From Cyanodermella asteris (taxonomy: Eukaryota; Ascomycota; Lecanoromycetes; Ostropales; Stictidaceae), in contig UYJD01000013.1 in NCBI GenBank assembly GCA_900618795.1, positions 397,418 to 461,417 of the forward strand: 64,000 nt of DNA, given 5' to 3'. Positions 31,914-44,233 of this stretch are shown here, piece by piece. How positions within the stretch are numbered: position 1 is the first letter of the stretch; every line of letters begins with the position of its first letter. The position numbers were made by a program, and so were the translations under genes. Below the pieces are notes generated by a model. It ran no database searches, had not been told where the DNA came from, and saw only the letters and a list, made by a program, of their open reading frames with translations.

Positions 31914-34678
31914 TTATCTGCGGGCAAAGCAGAACAGAAGACCTGTACGACCAAGGAACCAAAGGCAGCCAATGAACTTGATGATGGACACCAAACTGAC
32001 TGAAATCATAAGGAAGTAGAAGAAGCTGGAACTGCGCCTTTGTTGTTCCTTCTCGCCCTGTGATACAGTTAGCATTATTTCTCACTCACGCAATATATCA
32101 CACTTACTTCCAATACCGAGTCACTCGTATTGTCACCCTTAATGACGTTGATATCGTCGGTCTGGATTATGATGGCAAGGATGATGTTGCTAAAAAGCCA
32201 CATAATAATCAAGTTCGTTCGGAAAGATTTGTACGAATCGTTGAGATCCTTCTCCTCGGTAACCTTCGGCTCCACGTAGGGCGTCAGGGCACGCTTGACG
32301 GTGGCCTCAAACTTCTTGTCGATGTGCTCCTGCGGGAGATCGTCTTCTTCAATCGTGGCCTTACCCTCCTTGTCCTTTGAAGTCTTGGCGGATGGAAGTG
32401 CTTCAGCTTTGTCTGAACCCTTGGTACCCCATGACACATCGTGCCAATTGCAGTAAGCGTAAACATTGAGAATGTTGATGTAGGAAGACGAAAGTAAAGT
32501 GTACGCCGGGAACGAGGTGAACATGTGCCAGGGGTCCATATACAAGAACGAGGCCAGGAACTGCAGTCCATAAACGCAGACAAGGGCGACGACACTCATA
32601 GCAGCAGTGTTCTTCGCGGCCTGTGTGTCGAGGACCGCCTTCGCGAAGCTGCCAAGACCATCGACGAACGGGTCGCCATTGGTTCCACTGAAAGCCTTGA
32701 CGACAAGATAGAAGGCAAGGACGAGCGCGTAGACCTGGATGGCGGCAAAGACGACGAAAGAGGTGAGGTAGAACCACTTGGCACCCTTAGGCCTATTACC
32801 CAAAGCCAGGAGGAATTGAAGCAACACGAAGGCAAGGTAGATGTATTGCAGGACAGTGTTGACAATGTTAGACGCTTTTCCGAACGGCCAGGGCTCCTGG
32901 TTCGAACCGGCAATTGGGTTTCCGACAAGATCCATGAGAATTGCAGTTGTCAGCCAGAAGGAAGCCAGAGCGAACCAGGTCAAAATGACCTGGAAGATGT
33001 TGTAGATGAACTGGAAATGCAGGAATATCATGCGGATGATGTTGTGTCCAGATTTGTACATGCGACCGAAGTGGATAAGCGAGTAGATGGTGGCAGCAAA
33101 TGAACCGTTCAGCCAACGACGACGTTGCGAGATGAACTCGGGCGCACCTTCAGGTACATCAGTCTCGCCCTTGGACGCCTTGACGTAGCTCAAATGCCAC
33201 TTGTTGCCAGCCTTGGCGACAAGCTCAAAACACAAGATACGATCCTCGGCCAAGAACATGTTCTTCTTGAAAATGTTCATGCCTTCGATGCCCTTCTTTC
33301 CGAGCTGCTTTGCCAAGGTGTGATCACCATGGAAATACTGCTCGAGAGGACGACCCATGATGGCGCGGAAGCGGTAGGCCGAGAAGGCACCAGGCAACAC
33401 AGAGACGTATCCAAAAGACGACTCCAGAGGCTTGTCGAGAATGTTCGAAATCTTGTACTCGTAATTCTGTCCAGCGACAAGTGGGTTGATCAGGTTCTTC
33501 CAGCCCTTACCCAACATGGCGTGAATTTCACCACAAGCACCACCGAGATCTTTGTCGTTGTAGAAGGCCTCCCAGAGCGACAACAACGACTTCGGGCCAG
33601 GCTTGGTACCCGCATCGATAAGAATGACGACTTCGGGGTTGAGAATACGTCCGAATGCAGTCAGCAACCATCTGTGCGAGTTGATCTTCTTCGAGTTCTT
33701 TTGCTTTAAGCAGAAAATCATCTGAACGGGAGGAAGAGTTGTTGGGCCATCGTCCATGGGACGGATCAGCTGCTGGTTGGAGGTAACGGACAATTGGGTG
33801 GTGTACTCGAAAATGTGTGCGACCGTCTCCTTTCCATCAACATCACGCTTCATGACACCATCCTGGTATATACCAACGGTAGCGAGCACGTCCAGAGTCT
33901 CTTTGTTGCAGGGATCGATACCATCAAAGACGAGACAGACGACGATCTTTTGCCAGGCAGGGCCGCCCTTGTTCCAGAATTCCGACTTTTTCAGGTTGAC
34001 AATTTCTCGGATGTTCTGCATGACACCATGTAGAGTTCGGGCGGTCAAAACCTTGTCTTCGTTGTAGTAGGTGATTGCAATGAGGAGTTCGGTGTGTCGG
34101 TTGTACATTGCAGGACGCAGATTGTATCCGTTCTTCAAAGTGAAATCGTAGGGGTCGCATGTCGCAGCGGTGTATCGCATGTGAGTGAACTCTTCGCTTC
34201 CACCTTCGAGGTCAGCACGGTATTTGGCCTGAATCGAGTTCGCAATAGCACTCGGCACAGCATAGTCGACGCTGAGAACCTGGCCTTGCACCAGCTTGAC
34301 CTTTCTGGTCAAGCCACGCTTGAGTCCACCTCCGTTTGCATTGGGATTCTGTCGCTGTCTCCATGCCTCTGTGGAGCTAGTCTCACTGCGGGCGTAAGGC
34401 GATGGAACGCGACCAGGGACTCCAAAGGCGGAGGCCGGCTCCTGACCCATGAAACCCCCGTTGTTCTGAGCAACATAGGCAGCGTCATCGTAGCCAGGGG
34501 CTGGAGGACCGCCGAGCTGCCCGTCGTGTAGAAGGGAGGCTTGCTGGGGATCGTTGGTTTCGTAGTGGTAGCCATCGTGAGATGCCTGGGTGTTGTGAGC
34601 ATCATACGTGCCCTGCCCCTGATGGGCATACTCATCACGACCGACATGGCCGTAGCCGTCGGCGCCGTGGTGGGCCAT
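31914..34678 (-). CDS. Chitin synthase, class III-like
   Basis: Two exons, 34678-32108 and 32057-31914; 50-nt intron 32058-32107 (GTAAGT, GCTAAC branch, CACAG). 904 residues. Plasma-membrane family-2 glycosyltransferase that polymerises UDP-GlcNAc into chitin. Seen: disordered Gly/His/Gln-rich N-terminus (about 1-130), [21 protein letters not shown], catalytic domain with [23 protein letters not shown] (EDR) and the product-binding [11 protein letters not shown] (QRRRW), then about seven C-terminal membrane helices. The segment [20 protein letters not shown] suggests class III rather than class I or II. Exon 2 supplies the last helix and the conserved LLFCFARR-type tail; without splicing the protein would end prematurely. 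Single-exon body, undamaged. Confidence 0.95.
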
Positions 34679-37600
34679 GACGGCGAAGGCTAGGGAAGGC
34701 CGTTGAGCTCAGCCAGTCGCTTCGCAAACGTTTTCAAGGTGAGGTAGGGTTGATTGTGTGGTTGGGCGTGGCCGTTGAGTAGTGCCACAGGAAGGATAGA
34801 CGAAAGGCGTGGAGCGTGACCAGACGTCACGACAGCGGTACGCAGGCCGACGCAGCTCGAGCGTCACCCGACAAGAGAATGGCGGTCGGGGGATAAGAGG
34901 GGGGTTGTTGTTGTGGTGAGGATGCCGATGGTGATGATGAAAAAGGAAACAAAGAAGTTCTGTGTGAAGGCAGATATTCTTTCGGGGGGCGCAAATGCGT
35001 GGCCTTTCAGCTGGGAGCAGCGCATGAGACACAGCAGCACTCTCACCCTCCGCACCCCGAACCAGTCGCCTTGTCGCAAAGGAGCAAAGGAGAAGCCAAC
35101 CGCAGCTCTTCGCAGCCGCACCGCGACGTCTCCTATATTTGGAACAGCCTGCCACCGCCGACAAAGCCAAAACCACTGTTTGACCCCGTATTCGAGGCAC
35201 GTACCGCTCCACAGCTTCAGCCCTGGGAACGTTCATCAGCTCGCCAAATGCGCTGCTTGAAGTCGAGCCTTGATCATGCACTCTGACGGCTTCATGCGCA
35301 CTCTGCAGCTTGACTCTGTGATCAGATTCTCGAGTCTGTGTCAAATCTCTGTCTACGGCTATTGTCCAGCGTCCTGAAATTTCCCAGCGATGCTCACTGT
35401 TGGAGCGGCATGTGAGACTGCCAAGCCACGATGCGAGGTCATCCAGCGTCATCCCAGTGGCGGTGCATACAAACACTCTTTGGGTAGGTAGGTAAATATG
35501 CTTGTATGTACAAATAGGCCATATTCAGATAACCAGTGGCCGTTGTTTGGAGACGCGCCAATGGACACCTTGATGTTCGCTGCAGCCGTGAGTGAGGCCG
35601 ATGTGAATACGAGTTCTAATTTTTTTCCTCAGGGAAATGTGATTCTGATTCCAAACTTTACTAGTCGACGACTTGTCGTTCAGCGGTGACATGCTCAGGC
35701 TTTGTCCAAGCGCAGTGCACCAAGATCAAGGCATGCCAAGTTGAAGACTACATTTGATGGCGATGCATGATCCCAGTAACAAGGCACGGTTACAGAAGTC
35801 GTGGCGTCAAAACTCATCGTCGACCTGTTCAAACAGGCTTGAACAGCCTCGAGAGCGTGTCTGAATATACCTGTGTAGATTGATACCTGCTTAGACTGGA
35901 GCTTTCATGACCACCCAAGGCAGGCTGACAGAAGTCTTGACGCAGACACTTGGTTACTTGCCTCCCTGAGTAGATCCCTCGAAACTCTTAAACGTACCTG
36001 TACTGCCACTCCCCCTCGCTGCTAGAGGCATACTTTTACTACTAGTGGTCACATACCTGTAGAGCACTTGCAGCAGGAGCGATCGAAGGTGGCACTAAAT
36101 CCCTGCGCAACGATTTCTGTCGGGCCGCCTGCACCTACCACGTTCCCGTCTGGGAAGCCGCGATGCTGCTTCCTGATAAGTAGGCCGAGGTGGTTGTCTG
36201 CAACCGCATCTGCACACCATCTTGTAGTCTGGCGCCCGCCATCGCCATAGGTTTGATCAGGTCAAGTCTGCCTGTCCCTAGATTTGAGCCCTACGTTGCT
36301 GCTTCTCACTCAATGTGTAAGCTTGTTGCTGCATGCAAGTTCTGAAAGACTGCCTCTTTGTTTTCTGTTCTGGATATTAGCGCCCTGTACGCGACGGTAA
36401 GTGATGAGCTTGAAAGCACACGGGCTGCAATCTTCGTCAATGTATTGAACGTCGCGGATAGCGTAATTAGGGGCTTGCTGATAGTTCGATTCATGCAATG
36501 CGTTGAGATTGTATTCTGAATACTCGACGTTCGACTACGGCAGGTCGGGAAACAGTTATGATTGTGCTACCACAACAGCGCGGGTCCTGACAAGCAAAGG
36601 ACGGGGATCTCTACCCGCTTTACAACCATTGCGAATTCTCGTCCGAAACAAAGAATTTACGACAGAATGTGATGCAGCAGAGTTCTGTGTGTAGCCGCTG
36701 GTGGTACGCAACACGATGCTACAGCAAACTCGTTTCGTTGTTTCGTGCCGTGGCGTTGGGAGAGAGCTGTTGGAGTCTGGATTATGATTGGAGGGCAAGA
36801 ATCCGCAGGTTCAAGGCTCGGCAGTCAGAACGTTGTGCAGGACAATGCTCGACGTTGGCACAAAGACAAAGAGGTGCATGACAGATTACGTGGAGTAAAG
36901 CAACCACACTCGACGTGCCTGTCAGGGGACAATCCAAAGAGGGTGTACAAGGTACAGAGTGTGGAGGCGCAGTCACTGACATGGGTCCCAGGGAGGTTGT
37001 GCCAAACACGGATCGGAAGGCTGACCTAAGGTCACTCAAAACACGGATGGCTTCTGGATGGCGTCCACCTCGGCCAGCCAAGGGTTGGCCCGGGGCATGA
37101 TTTGGCTGCTTTCATCGAACGTGAGATGAGGCTGACGACTGACGACTGACATGGTAGGTATTGACGATGGACCGATATGGAGACAAACAAAGTCGCTGGG
37201 CGAGCTTGGAAGACAGCATGCACCCCATGTTGCGATGCACCTGCGCATGAAGTGGCAATAGCCAAGGCTGTCTGACATTTTAACGACGAAGGCTCAGTCA
37301 CTGCATAGCAGATGCCCAGGAACAGTCAAGCAAGCAAAGTACGGCAACATGGATAGTGCTGACATGCTTGAGTGGTGTCGACGACCGGCTTGACAGAGCT
37401 CACAGAAACGACTGCAGCAGTAGTATCGCGCTATCTGCTCATCTGAAGATGATCCTGACGACCGACAAGTTCACGTACAGCATGACCCTTTTGACCGGGT
37501 TGTCTTTGATACTTCCTTGAGTCGTCACTTCAACGGTCTTGCCGGCACGTATAGAGAGATGGAGTGTAAGGATGAAGATGGTGTCTGTCCGCCTGCATGA

Positions 37601-38326
37601 AAGGCTGACGGCTCGATGCCAATGTGGTTTAGCGCGTGCAGCCTTTGTTACGCTGGCCGCCCGAGCGCTCGATTCTCGGCCTGCTTTGCTTTGCTTTGCA
37701 GTGGCAGGGAGTCTTGGAGTTGTCGGCGTTCACCTCGCCGTACAGCTCGTCCCGCTCGCGGACTGCCAATCTCCTTCCCAAGTGTTCCCTCCATCTTCCA
37801 TGCATACTTGCATAGTTATCTGTCTCTCACCTTTGTCTTACCACTACCAGCTCCTTCCCACTCACTTCGTCGTTCATCTCCGTTCTCTTCGCCATCTTCG
37901 CCATCTTCGCCATCTTCGCCATCGGCTTTCCGACACCTTCTTCGTCCTGCCTTCCGAGATTGCTTTGATAGCCTCGTTTCGACTCGACTGGCCACTTTGC
38001 AGGCCCTCGTTGCGTACAACTGCGCCGTCGCAGACCTAGATTCCATCGCGCGCCTGCTGGCCAACACCAACGATTTCTGGCACTGGCGGTTGCCTCCACT
38101 ATGGAAGCTTGACGCCTCGCAATTTTGGCCACTTCATCTGGTCGATTTTGTTGTCGTCGGCCCTTGCTTTTCGCGACCTAAATAGATGCTTGGGGACCAC
38201 CGTCAGCCCGACGATCACGACGCTTGATCCACAACTTGAACCCGCAGCACGGCCGCTTTCTGAGCACTGTCTCGAGTCTATACTATCTTTCTATAATCGC
38301 TCTTCTATCCTCACTATACCTTCGCA
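34679..38326. other. Large divergent intergenic region, 3.6 kb
   Basis: Between chitin synthase (leftward) and OPY2 (rightward). I see no supported protein, tRNA or transposon. Open frames (for example 34709-35476 minus, 37539-38039 plus) have biased, non-protein-like composition. It contains short direct repeats (overlapping GACTGAC copies near 37130-37150) and the 9-bp array at 37888-37923. The size suggests long regulated promoters or leaders on both sides, or an undetected non-coding RNA. Confidence 0.5.
37888..37923. repeat. Tandem 9-bp repeat, 4 copies (TTCGCCATC)
   Basis: Four perfect copies of TTCGCCATC in the presumed OPY2 promoter or 5' leader, inside a pyrimidine-rich stretch. Likely slippage product. 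Confidence 0.9.
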
Positions 38327-39715
38327 ATGGATCATTCGGCCTTCCCGAGACGTGAGTATCATCCTTATGTGCCTCAGCCCGATCGTGCTAACTTCGTCCC
38401 AGACCTCGAGAGTTCAGCTAGAGGGCTGTTCAGACGATGCGTACAGTGTCCAGATACGACACCTACCTGTCCAAACTGCGGCGATGGTCAAGAGTGCTCA
38501 TTCATACCCGCTTCGTGTGATGCGTGTGCGTCCAGCAAATGCATCGACAAGCCCGGCTCTTCGTCCAGTTCCTCGAACAAATCTTCACCTGCGGGACCCA
38601 TTGCTGGGGGTGTCATCGGCGGCATTTTGCTAGTCATCGCTATCGTCGCGCTAGTTTATTTCTTCTACATCAAGAAACGTCGGCAGCAGGCCTGGACCGC
38701 CCAACTCAAAGATCTTCGGAATATTGGGGAAGGGGAAAAGACACCGTCCGACCACCGCAGCTTTGCGGAGCACAGAAGCAACAGGCAGTCGCAACAATCG
38801 GTGGCTAGCTTCAAGACTACTGGCACACGCGACACCCGCAAGTCCAGTGCGTCAAATTTCATTCAGATAGCATACATACCCGGAGTGACCAGCACGGCTG
38901 CCCATTCTCCGGACATGGTCCCACCCGTGCCACCAATTCCGGCCGCAGGGACAACGTCTCCGCACCTCAACACAGGCACAGAGCAGTTCTTCTCCCTCAC
39001 AGATCTGCGTCCCGAGTCGACGTACGCCCGCAGCCTTGCTCGAAGCAGCATCGCCGCGAGTGAATATCACCACGATGCGATCGTCGACCCGATGCCCGCG
39101 CGGGCAGCAGTTACTGCTCGTGCTGTTCCCATCAGTGTCAAGAGCAGCAGCCGAGTTGCATCACCCACGGGATCTCCACCTCTTTCTCATCAAAATTCGA
39201 TAATCGGTCGTATGAACGGTCCTATGACGGGCCAGTCTGGTCAGGCAAAGCAGGTGATGATCACACGAAGCGCCTCCAACCTAACGAACAATCATGCTTT
39301 CGAAATGGAGGATACATCTCCCGCTCCCACACCAAGAATTGGAATTGATCGATCGGGGACCGCCAGTCCTCGTTCGATGCTGAGCGATGATGCGGCGTCT
39401 GCTCACCGGTGGGTTGGCGGCAGAAGCCCGGGCTCTCCACAACCACCCGTGTCTGCTGTACGAAGCGAGTTCTCGCAAAGCAGAGGTAGCCCAGTGTCAA
39501 ATGTTGGCTGGGACAGCAACAATATCCGCAACACCATAAGGGATGCTGCGCTACAGGGTTATGCGCAGCAGCCGGTTCAACAGCCCTTGACCGGAATACA
39601 AGAGCTACCTGGTGATACGCAACCCTCACATAGCCGCGGTCAGAGTGGCTCAACTGCCGCCACGCAGGCTGCAAACCCCTTTGACAACGTGCGGTTCCGG
39701 ACACACACTCCCTGA
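38327..39715 (+). CDS. OPY2: Opy2-type membrane anchor of the HOG/MAPK pathway
   Basis: Preferred model: exons 38327-38351 and 38403-39715 with a 51-nt intron (GTGAGT donor, GTGCTAAC branch, CCCAG acceptor), 445 residues. The intron length is a multiple of three with no stop, so an unspliced 462-residue form is also open. Seen: Cys-rich Opy2 domain with CVQCPDTTPTCPNCG and CDACASSKC, one membrane helix (GGVIGGILLVIAIVALVYFFYI), a basic stop-transfer KKRRQQ, then a long Ser/Pro-rich cytosolic tail. In yeast Opy2 tethers Ste50/Ste11 at the plasma membrane for osmotic and invasive growth signalling; that role is taken from the family. No classical signal peptide is evident in either model. Confidence 0.85.
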   Translation: MDHSAFPRREYHPYVPQPDRANFVPDLESSARGLFRRCVQCPDTTPTCPNCGDGQECSFIPASCDACASSKCIDKPGSSSSSSNKSSPAGPIAGGVIGGILLVIAIVALVYFFYIKKRRQQAWTAQLKDLRNIGEGEKTPSDHRSFAEHRSNRQSQQSVASFKTTGTRDTRKSSASNFIQIAYIPGVTSTAAHSPDMVPPVPPIPAAGTTSPHLNTGTEQFFSLTDLRPESTYARSLARSSIAASEYHHDAIVDPMPARAAVTARAVPISVKSSSRVASPTGSPPLSHQNSIIGRMNGPMTGQSGQAKQVMITRSASNLTNNHAFEMEDTSPAPTPRIGIDRSGTASPRSMLSDDAASAHRWVGGRSPGSPQPPVSAVRSEFSQSRGSPVSNVGWDSNNIRNTIRDAALQGYAQQPVQQPLTGIQELPGDTQPSHSRGQSGSTAATQAANPFDNVRFRTHTP

Positions 39716-40448
39716 AAAGACGGAAACAAGGATGGATGAGAGTTGGTTTAGCGATATTGGGTTTTGGAATGCACTATGGAAAAAGGGGAAAGAATACCCT
39801 CAGAGCAAGGCGTTCTGGTTTGACGACCTCCGGCGTTCGTATCGCCGTGAATGATTTCATTTCTGCTGCTTCGAATTTCAAGCCATGCCTTGTCCAACGT
39901 AAGCAGTGTAAGACTTTTGCAGCCAATCTGGAGACCAGTCATCCTGCGATTCCGAAGCTCGGCTGTCAAGTGCGCATACTTGATGAAGGACAAGCCACGA
40001 TCCCAGTGACGCTGAATGCAAAGACTAGAGCGGAAAGACTGCGCGGATGCCTTGAGAGTAGTAGAGCATTTTTCGCTCATGGCACACCAGATCATAATTG
40101 GTCTCCGTAAGTGTGATGCGACATATTCATACACACACTCTTCGCTATGGTGGAGTACTCGCAGAACTAAACTTTGGCGCCTGCCGTGGTGGTGTGCTTC
40201 AGTAAGTGTCAGGGTCTGGCTCAGCGACAAGCTGGCCTTTCCACATGCTGCAACTTCACCAAACATTTGCCCGCCAAGTCCACTTGCGAATGCCCACAAG
40301 CACTACCAAACTTCAGGTCCCTGCACCAAGTCCTGACTTTTAGCCCTCTCACTTTCTTTTCATGACTTCCTCTATACAAAAGTCCAACCACTGCCAATGA
40401 GTACCTCATAGTCGTCAATTTGCTGTCCACTCCCCACCGATCTCCACC
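39716..40448. other. Intergenic, 733 bp
   Basis: Between OPY2 and SEC24. SEC24 promoter expected in the 3' half, with a pyrimidine-rich leader before 40449. No gene seen. Confidence 0.5.
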
Positions 40449-43400
40449 ATGTACGGCTACCAGCAGCCAGGTCAACAGCAACAGCAGCAGTTCCCGCCAG
40501 GCCAACAGCCTCCACAACAGGGTGGTGGCTATCAAGCCAACCCGTATGGCGCGTCTCAGCAGCCAGGCTACGGGCCCGCCTATGGACAAGAGCAAGGGCA
40601 CCCCTCTCAAGGTCCTCCAAATGGCGGAGCGATGGGTGGTTTGACGCAGGGCATGGGAGCAATGGGCATACAAGATGGCACGGGCCTAGCGGCAACCTCT
40701 GCAACAACTGGGGCACCAGCACGCCATGGCCGGAAAAAGAAGGACAGACACGCTCACCATGAGATCGAACAGGCGCATACTGGCGCACCTCAGGGTTTCA
40801 GTCCGATGCTGGGTGGCCAGCAGACAGGTTTCCCCGGTGCAAGTCCGGACCCGTCACAGCAGTATATGGGCCAGCAAGGAATCACACCGGCAATGAACCA
40901 ATTTCCTGCCCGTGGTGGGACGCCCTTTGCAACTGGGGCGCGACCGCCTATGGAATCAGGCATGGACATGGGCGGATCTGGAGGAAGAGTCGATCCCGAG
41001 CAGATACCTTCGGTGCCACGAGCGCGCGATGCGGCGGAGCTATACTATCGAGAGCACATGTACCTGACGATGGAGCAGCACGTTCCACCGCCGGCAGCGG
41101 TCCCATACGTCTCGTTCGACCAGGGCAATTCGTCTCCGCGCCATGCCCGGTTGACGCTTAACAGCATCCCGAGCTCCGCAGATGGACTGGCGCAGACAGC
41201 ACTCCCACTGGGCTTGGTGCTCCAGCCCTTTGCACCTCAAACCGAGGGTGAACAACCAATACCTGTGCTCGACTTCAAGGAAGCTGGACCGCCCCGATGC
41301 AGGAGGTGTAGAACTTACATCAACCCGTTCATGCAGTTCCGATCAGGTGGCAACAAGTTCGTCTGTAACATGTGTACTTTCCCGAATGACGTGCCACAGG
41401 AGTACTTTGCACCTACAGATCCTTCAGGTATAAGAGTTGACAGGGAGGAACGACCTGAATTACGGCATGGAACGGTGGAGTTTCTAGTACCCAAAGAGTA
41501 TTGGGTAAAAGAGCCGGTGGGAATACGCTGGTTGTTCGTGATCGATGTCAGCATGGAGGCTGTGCACAAAGGCCTTCTTGCAGCAATGTGCAGTGGTATC
41601 CTGGAAAGTCTCTATGGCGAGACGGAAGACGCTGAAGGAGAAGAGAGCACACCGAAGGCCAAGCGAGTTATACCAGAAGGATCAAAGGTTGGCTTCGTTA
41701 CCTTCGATCGGGATGTTCATTTCTACAACTGCCATGCCAGCCGTCAGCAGCCCGAGATGATGATCATGCCAGACGTCAAAGATCCTTTCGTACCACTTGG
41801 GAGTGATGGTCTTTTCAGTGACCCGTACGAGTCAAGACACGTGATTGAGAAGCTGCTTAATCAACTTCCGGAGATGTTCGCCCAGCCAAAGCCTCAGCCC
41901 GCCCTTCTCCCGGCACTAAACTCTGCCCTTGGCGCACTTGAGAGTTTCGGTGGCAAGATCATCTGCTCAATATCGTGCCTACCAACAGAAGGGCCTGGGA
42001 AGCTGATGCATCGTGACAATGGAAAGTTGCACGGTATTGACACGGAAAAGAAGCTGTTCCAGACAGAATCCGCTCCGTGGAGGAAGACCGCCTCAGACAT
42101 GGTCAAACAGGGAGTTGGCGTCGACTTCTTTATGGCAGCTCCCGGCGGCGGCTATATGGACTTGGCGACAATCGGCCATGTTTCCGCTCAGTCCGGTGGT
42201 GAAGTTTTCTACTATCCGAACTGGCACGCACCGCGAGATACACCGAAGGTATCCCAAGAGATCAAACATACACTAAGTCGCGAGACGGGTTACCAAGCGT
42301 TATTGAAGGTACGGTGCAGCAACGGGCTGCAGGTCAATGGCTACCATGGCAACTTTGTACAACACACATTCGGTGCTGATCTGGAGTTCGGTACTGTCGA
42401 TGCCGATAAAGCTGTTGGTGTCATGTTCAGCTACGACGGCAAGCTGGATCCGAAGCTCGACGCCCATTTCCAAAGCGCTTTGCTCTATACCACCAGCACT
42501 GGTGAACGCAGGGTCAGATGTACGAACACTGTCGCCAGCGTGAATGAAGGTGGCAGCGAGAGCATGCGTTTCATCGATCAGGACGCAGTAGTCACAATGA
42601 TCGCAAAAGAAGGTGAGTGGATCTCAAGATGCTGATAACTCTGTGCGAGTACTAACTGAGAACAGCCGCAACGCGAATGACGGAACGAACGCTCAAAGAG
42701 ATCCGCGGTGCTGTTACTGAGAAATCCATCGACATATTGGCTGGGTATCGAAAGGCATTTTCAAGGTCACAACCTTCCGGTCAGCTCGTCCTGCCAGAGA
42801 ATCTCAAAGAGTTTGGCATGTACACTCTATCACTACTCAAGTCCAAAGCTTTCAAGGCTGGCGCCGAACCTTCAGACAAGCGCACTCACGCGATGCGTCT
42901 CATCCGGTCCGGGTCACCTCTCGCGCTATCACTCATGCTCTATCCCCGCATCATCTCTTTGCACAACCTCGAATCAGAATGGGGCTTTCCAGATGCCAAT
43001 ACTGGTCACCTAGTCGTCCCACCCTCACTCCGCGCCAGTTTCAGCAAAATCGAAGAAGGTGGCGCCTATCTCGTGGACGACGGTCAGACCTGTCTGCTCT
43101 GGTTGCACTCACAAGTTTCACCAAACCTGTTAGAAGATCTGTTCGGTGAGGGTTTCACCTCGTTGCAAGCGCTCGACCCGAACATGAGCGAGCTACCCGT
43201 GCTGCAAACGCATCTCAATGCGCAAGTTCGCAACTTGATCGCTTACTGGTCTACGACACGAACATCGAGGGCTATGACGTTGCAGCTTGCACGACAGGGC
43301 CTTGACGGTGCGGAATACGAGTTTGCTAGGCTACTGCTGGAAGACAGGAATGCTGAGGCTCAGAGTTATGTGGACTGGCTGGTCCACGTACATAGAGGTG

Positions 43401-43495
43401 TGCAAGGTGAATTATCCGGACAGAGGAAGAAGGAGAGCGGTGAAGGTGGAGGAACGATGGACCCGATGGCTGGACTCAGGGCTATGGGTTGGTAG
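40449..43495 (+). CDS. SEC24: COPII coat cargo adaptor Sec24
   Basis: Two exons, 40449-42612 and 42666-43495; 53-nt intron (GTGAGT, GTACTAAC branch, ACAG). 997 residues. With Sec23 it forms the inner COPII coat on ER exit sites and selects cargo. Seen: Gln/Pro/Gly-rich N-terminus (1-100), zinc finger CRRC...CNMC at about residues 284-309, the vWA-like trunk (IRWLFVIDVSMEAV; KVGFVTFDRDVHFYN), beta-sandwich, helical domain at the exon junction, and the C-terminal gelsolin domain (SLHNLESEWG, GGAYLVDDGQTCLLWL). Complete and undamaged; length is usual. Confidence 0.96.
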
Positions 43496-44095
43496 AATCG
43501 TTTCCCCATCATCGGCTTTGCCGTGGTCCCGCCCGTCGATCTATATAGAGCACTGCGAGATTCACGACGGCCGTAAGAATCGAAACACGCGGCCTCGTTG
43601 CAGTGACCGCTTCGCAACAATCTGTATTGAACAATGCGACTGTTTCTCGCAACCGACATTTTCAGCTTCTGTTCGTGTTGCTGGTCGGAGGAAGGCCCAT
43701 TGAAAAGAGTTGAATGCAAGATGCCGTTTCTGAAAAGATTTCAGCCCCCAACGCTGCATCATCTTTGTAACCTTCGAATCGTTGAGCATAGGCTACACGA
43801 TTTTGACTGTACAGCACTATGGTAGCAGCAAAATACACCCGTGCTACGGACTACCAGTTCACCTTACTAATTTAGTAAGTAGGTAGTCTTCAGGAGGCTT
43901 GTGAGCGGCCGGAGGAACTTCCGGAGTATTGTTCCTCCGTAGATGCACGAATCATGAACGCTCAGCCGCGATCTTCCTGCCTGAGCCTTGTCTGAAAGCA
44001 CTAGCGCAAACCCAAGCTACTTCAATAATAAAGTGACTCCGCGAAGACAGCCATAATTCATCATGTCTGTGTCGAAATTCACATCCATGCTTTGA
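43496..44095. other. Intergenic, 600 bp
   Basis: SEC24 3' flank and the promoter of the following gene. No gene recognised. Confidence 0.5.
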
Positions 44096-44233
44096 ATGCT
44101 TGCAGGCCGCTTTGCGCTCCGCTGTAACGTTGCTGTACCTCTATTCCAGACGTGCCGTCTTTTGACTACAGGCATTGCTCTCTCAAACCCATGTACACAA
44201 ACCAAGATCGATCTCCACAGAAGCTCCCTCAAG

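Noticed and set aside
34709-35476. 255-residue minus-strand frame upstream of chitin synthase
   Set aside because: Composition not protein-like; position fits a long leader or promoter of the chitin synthase.
37539-38185. 166- and 189-residue plus frames before OPY2
   Set aside because: Driven by a pyrimidine-rich tract and the 9-bp repeat; no domain. More likely the OPY2 5' leader.
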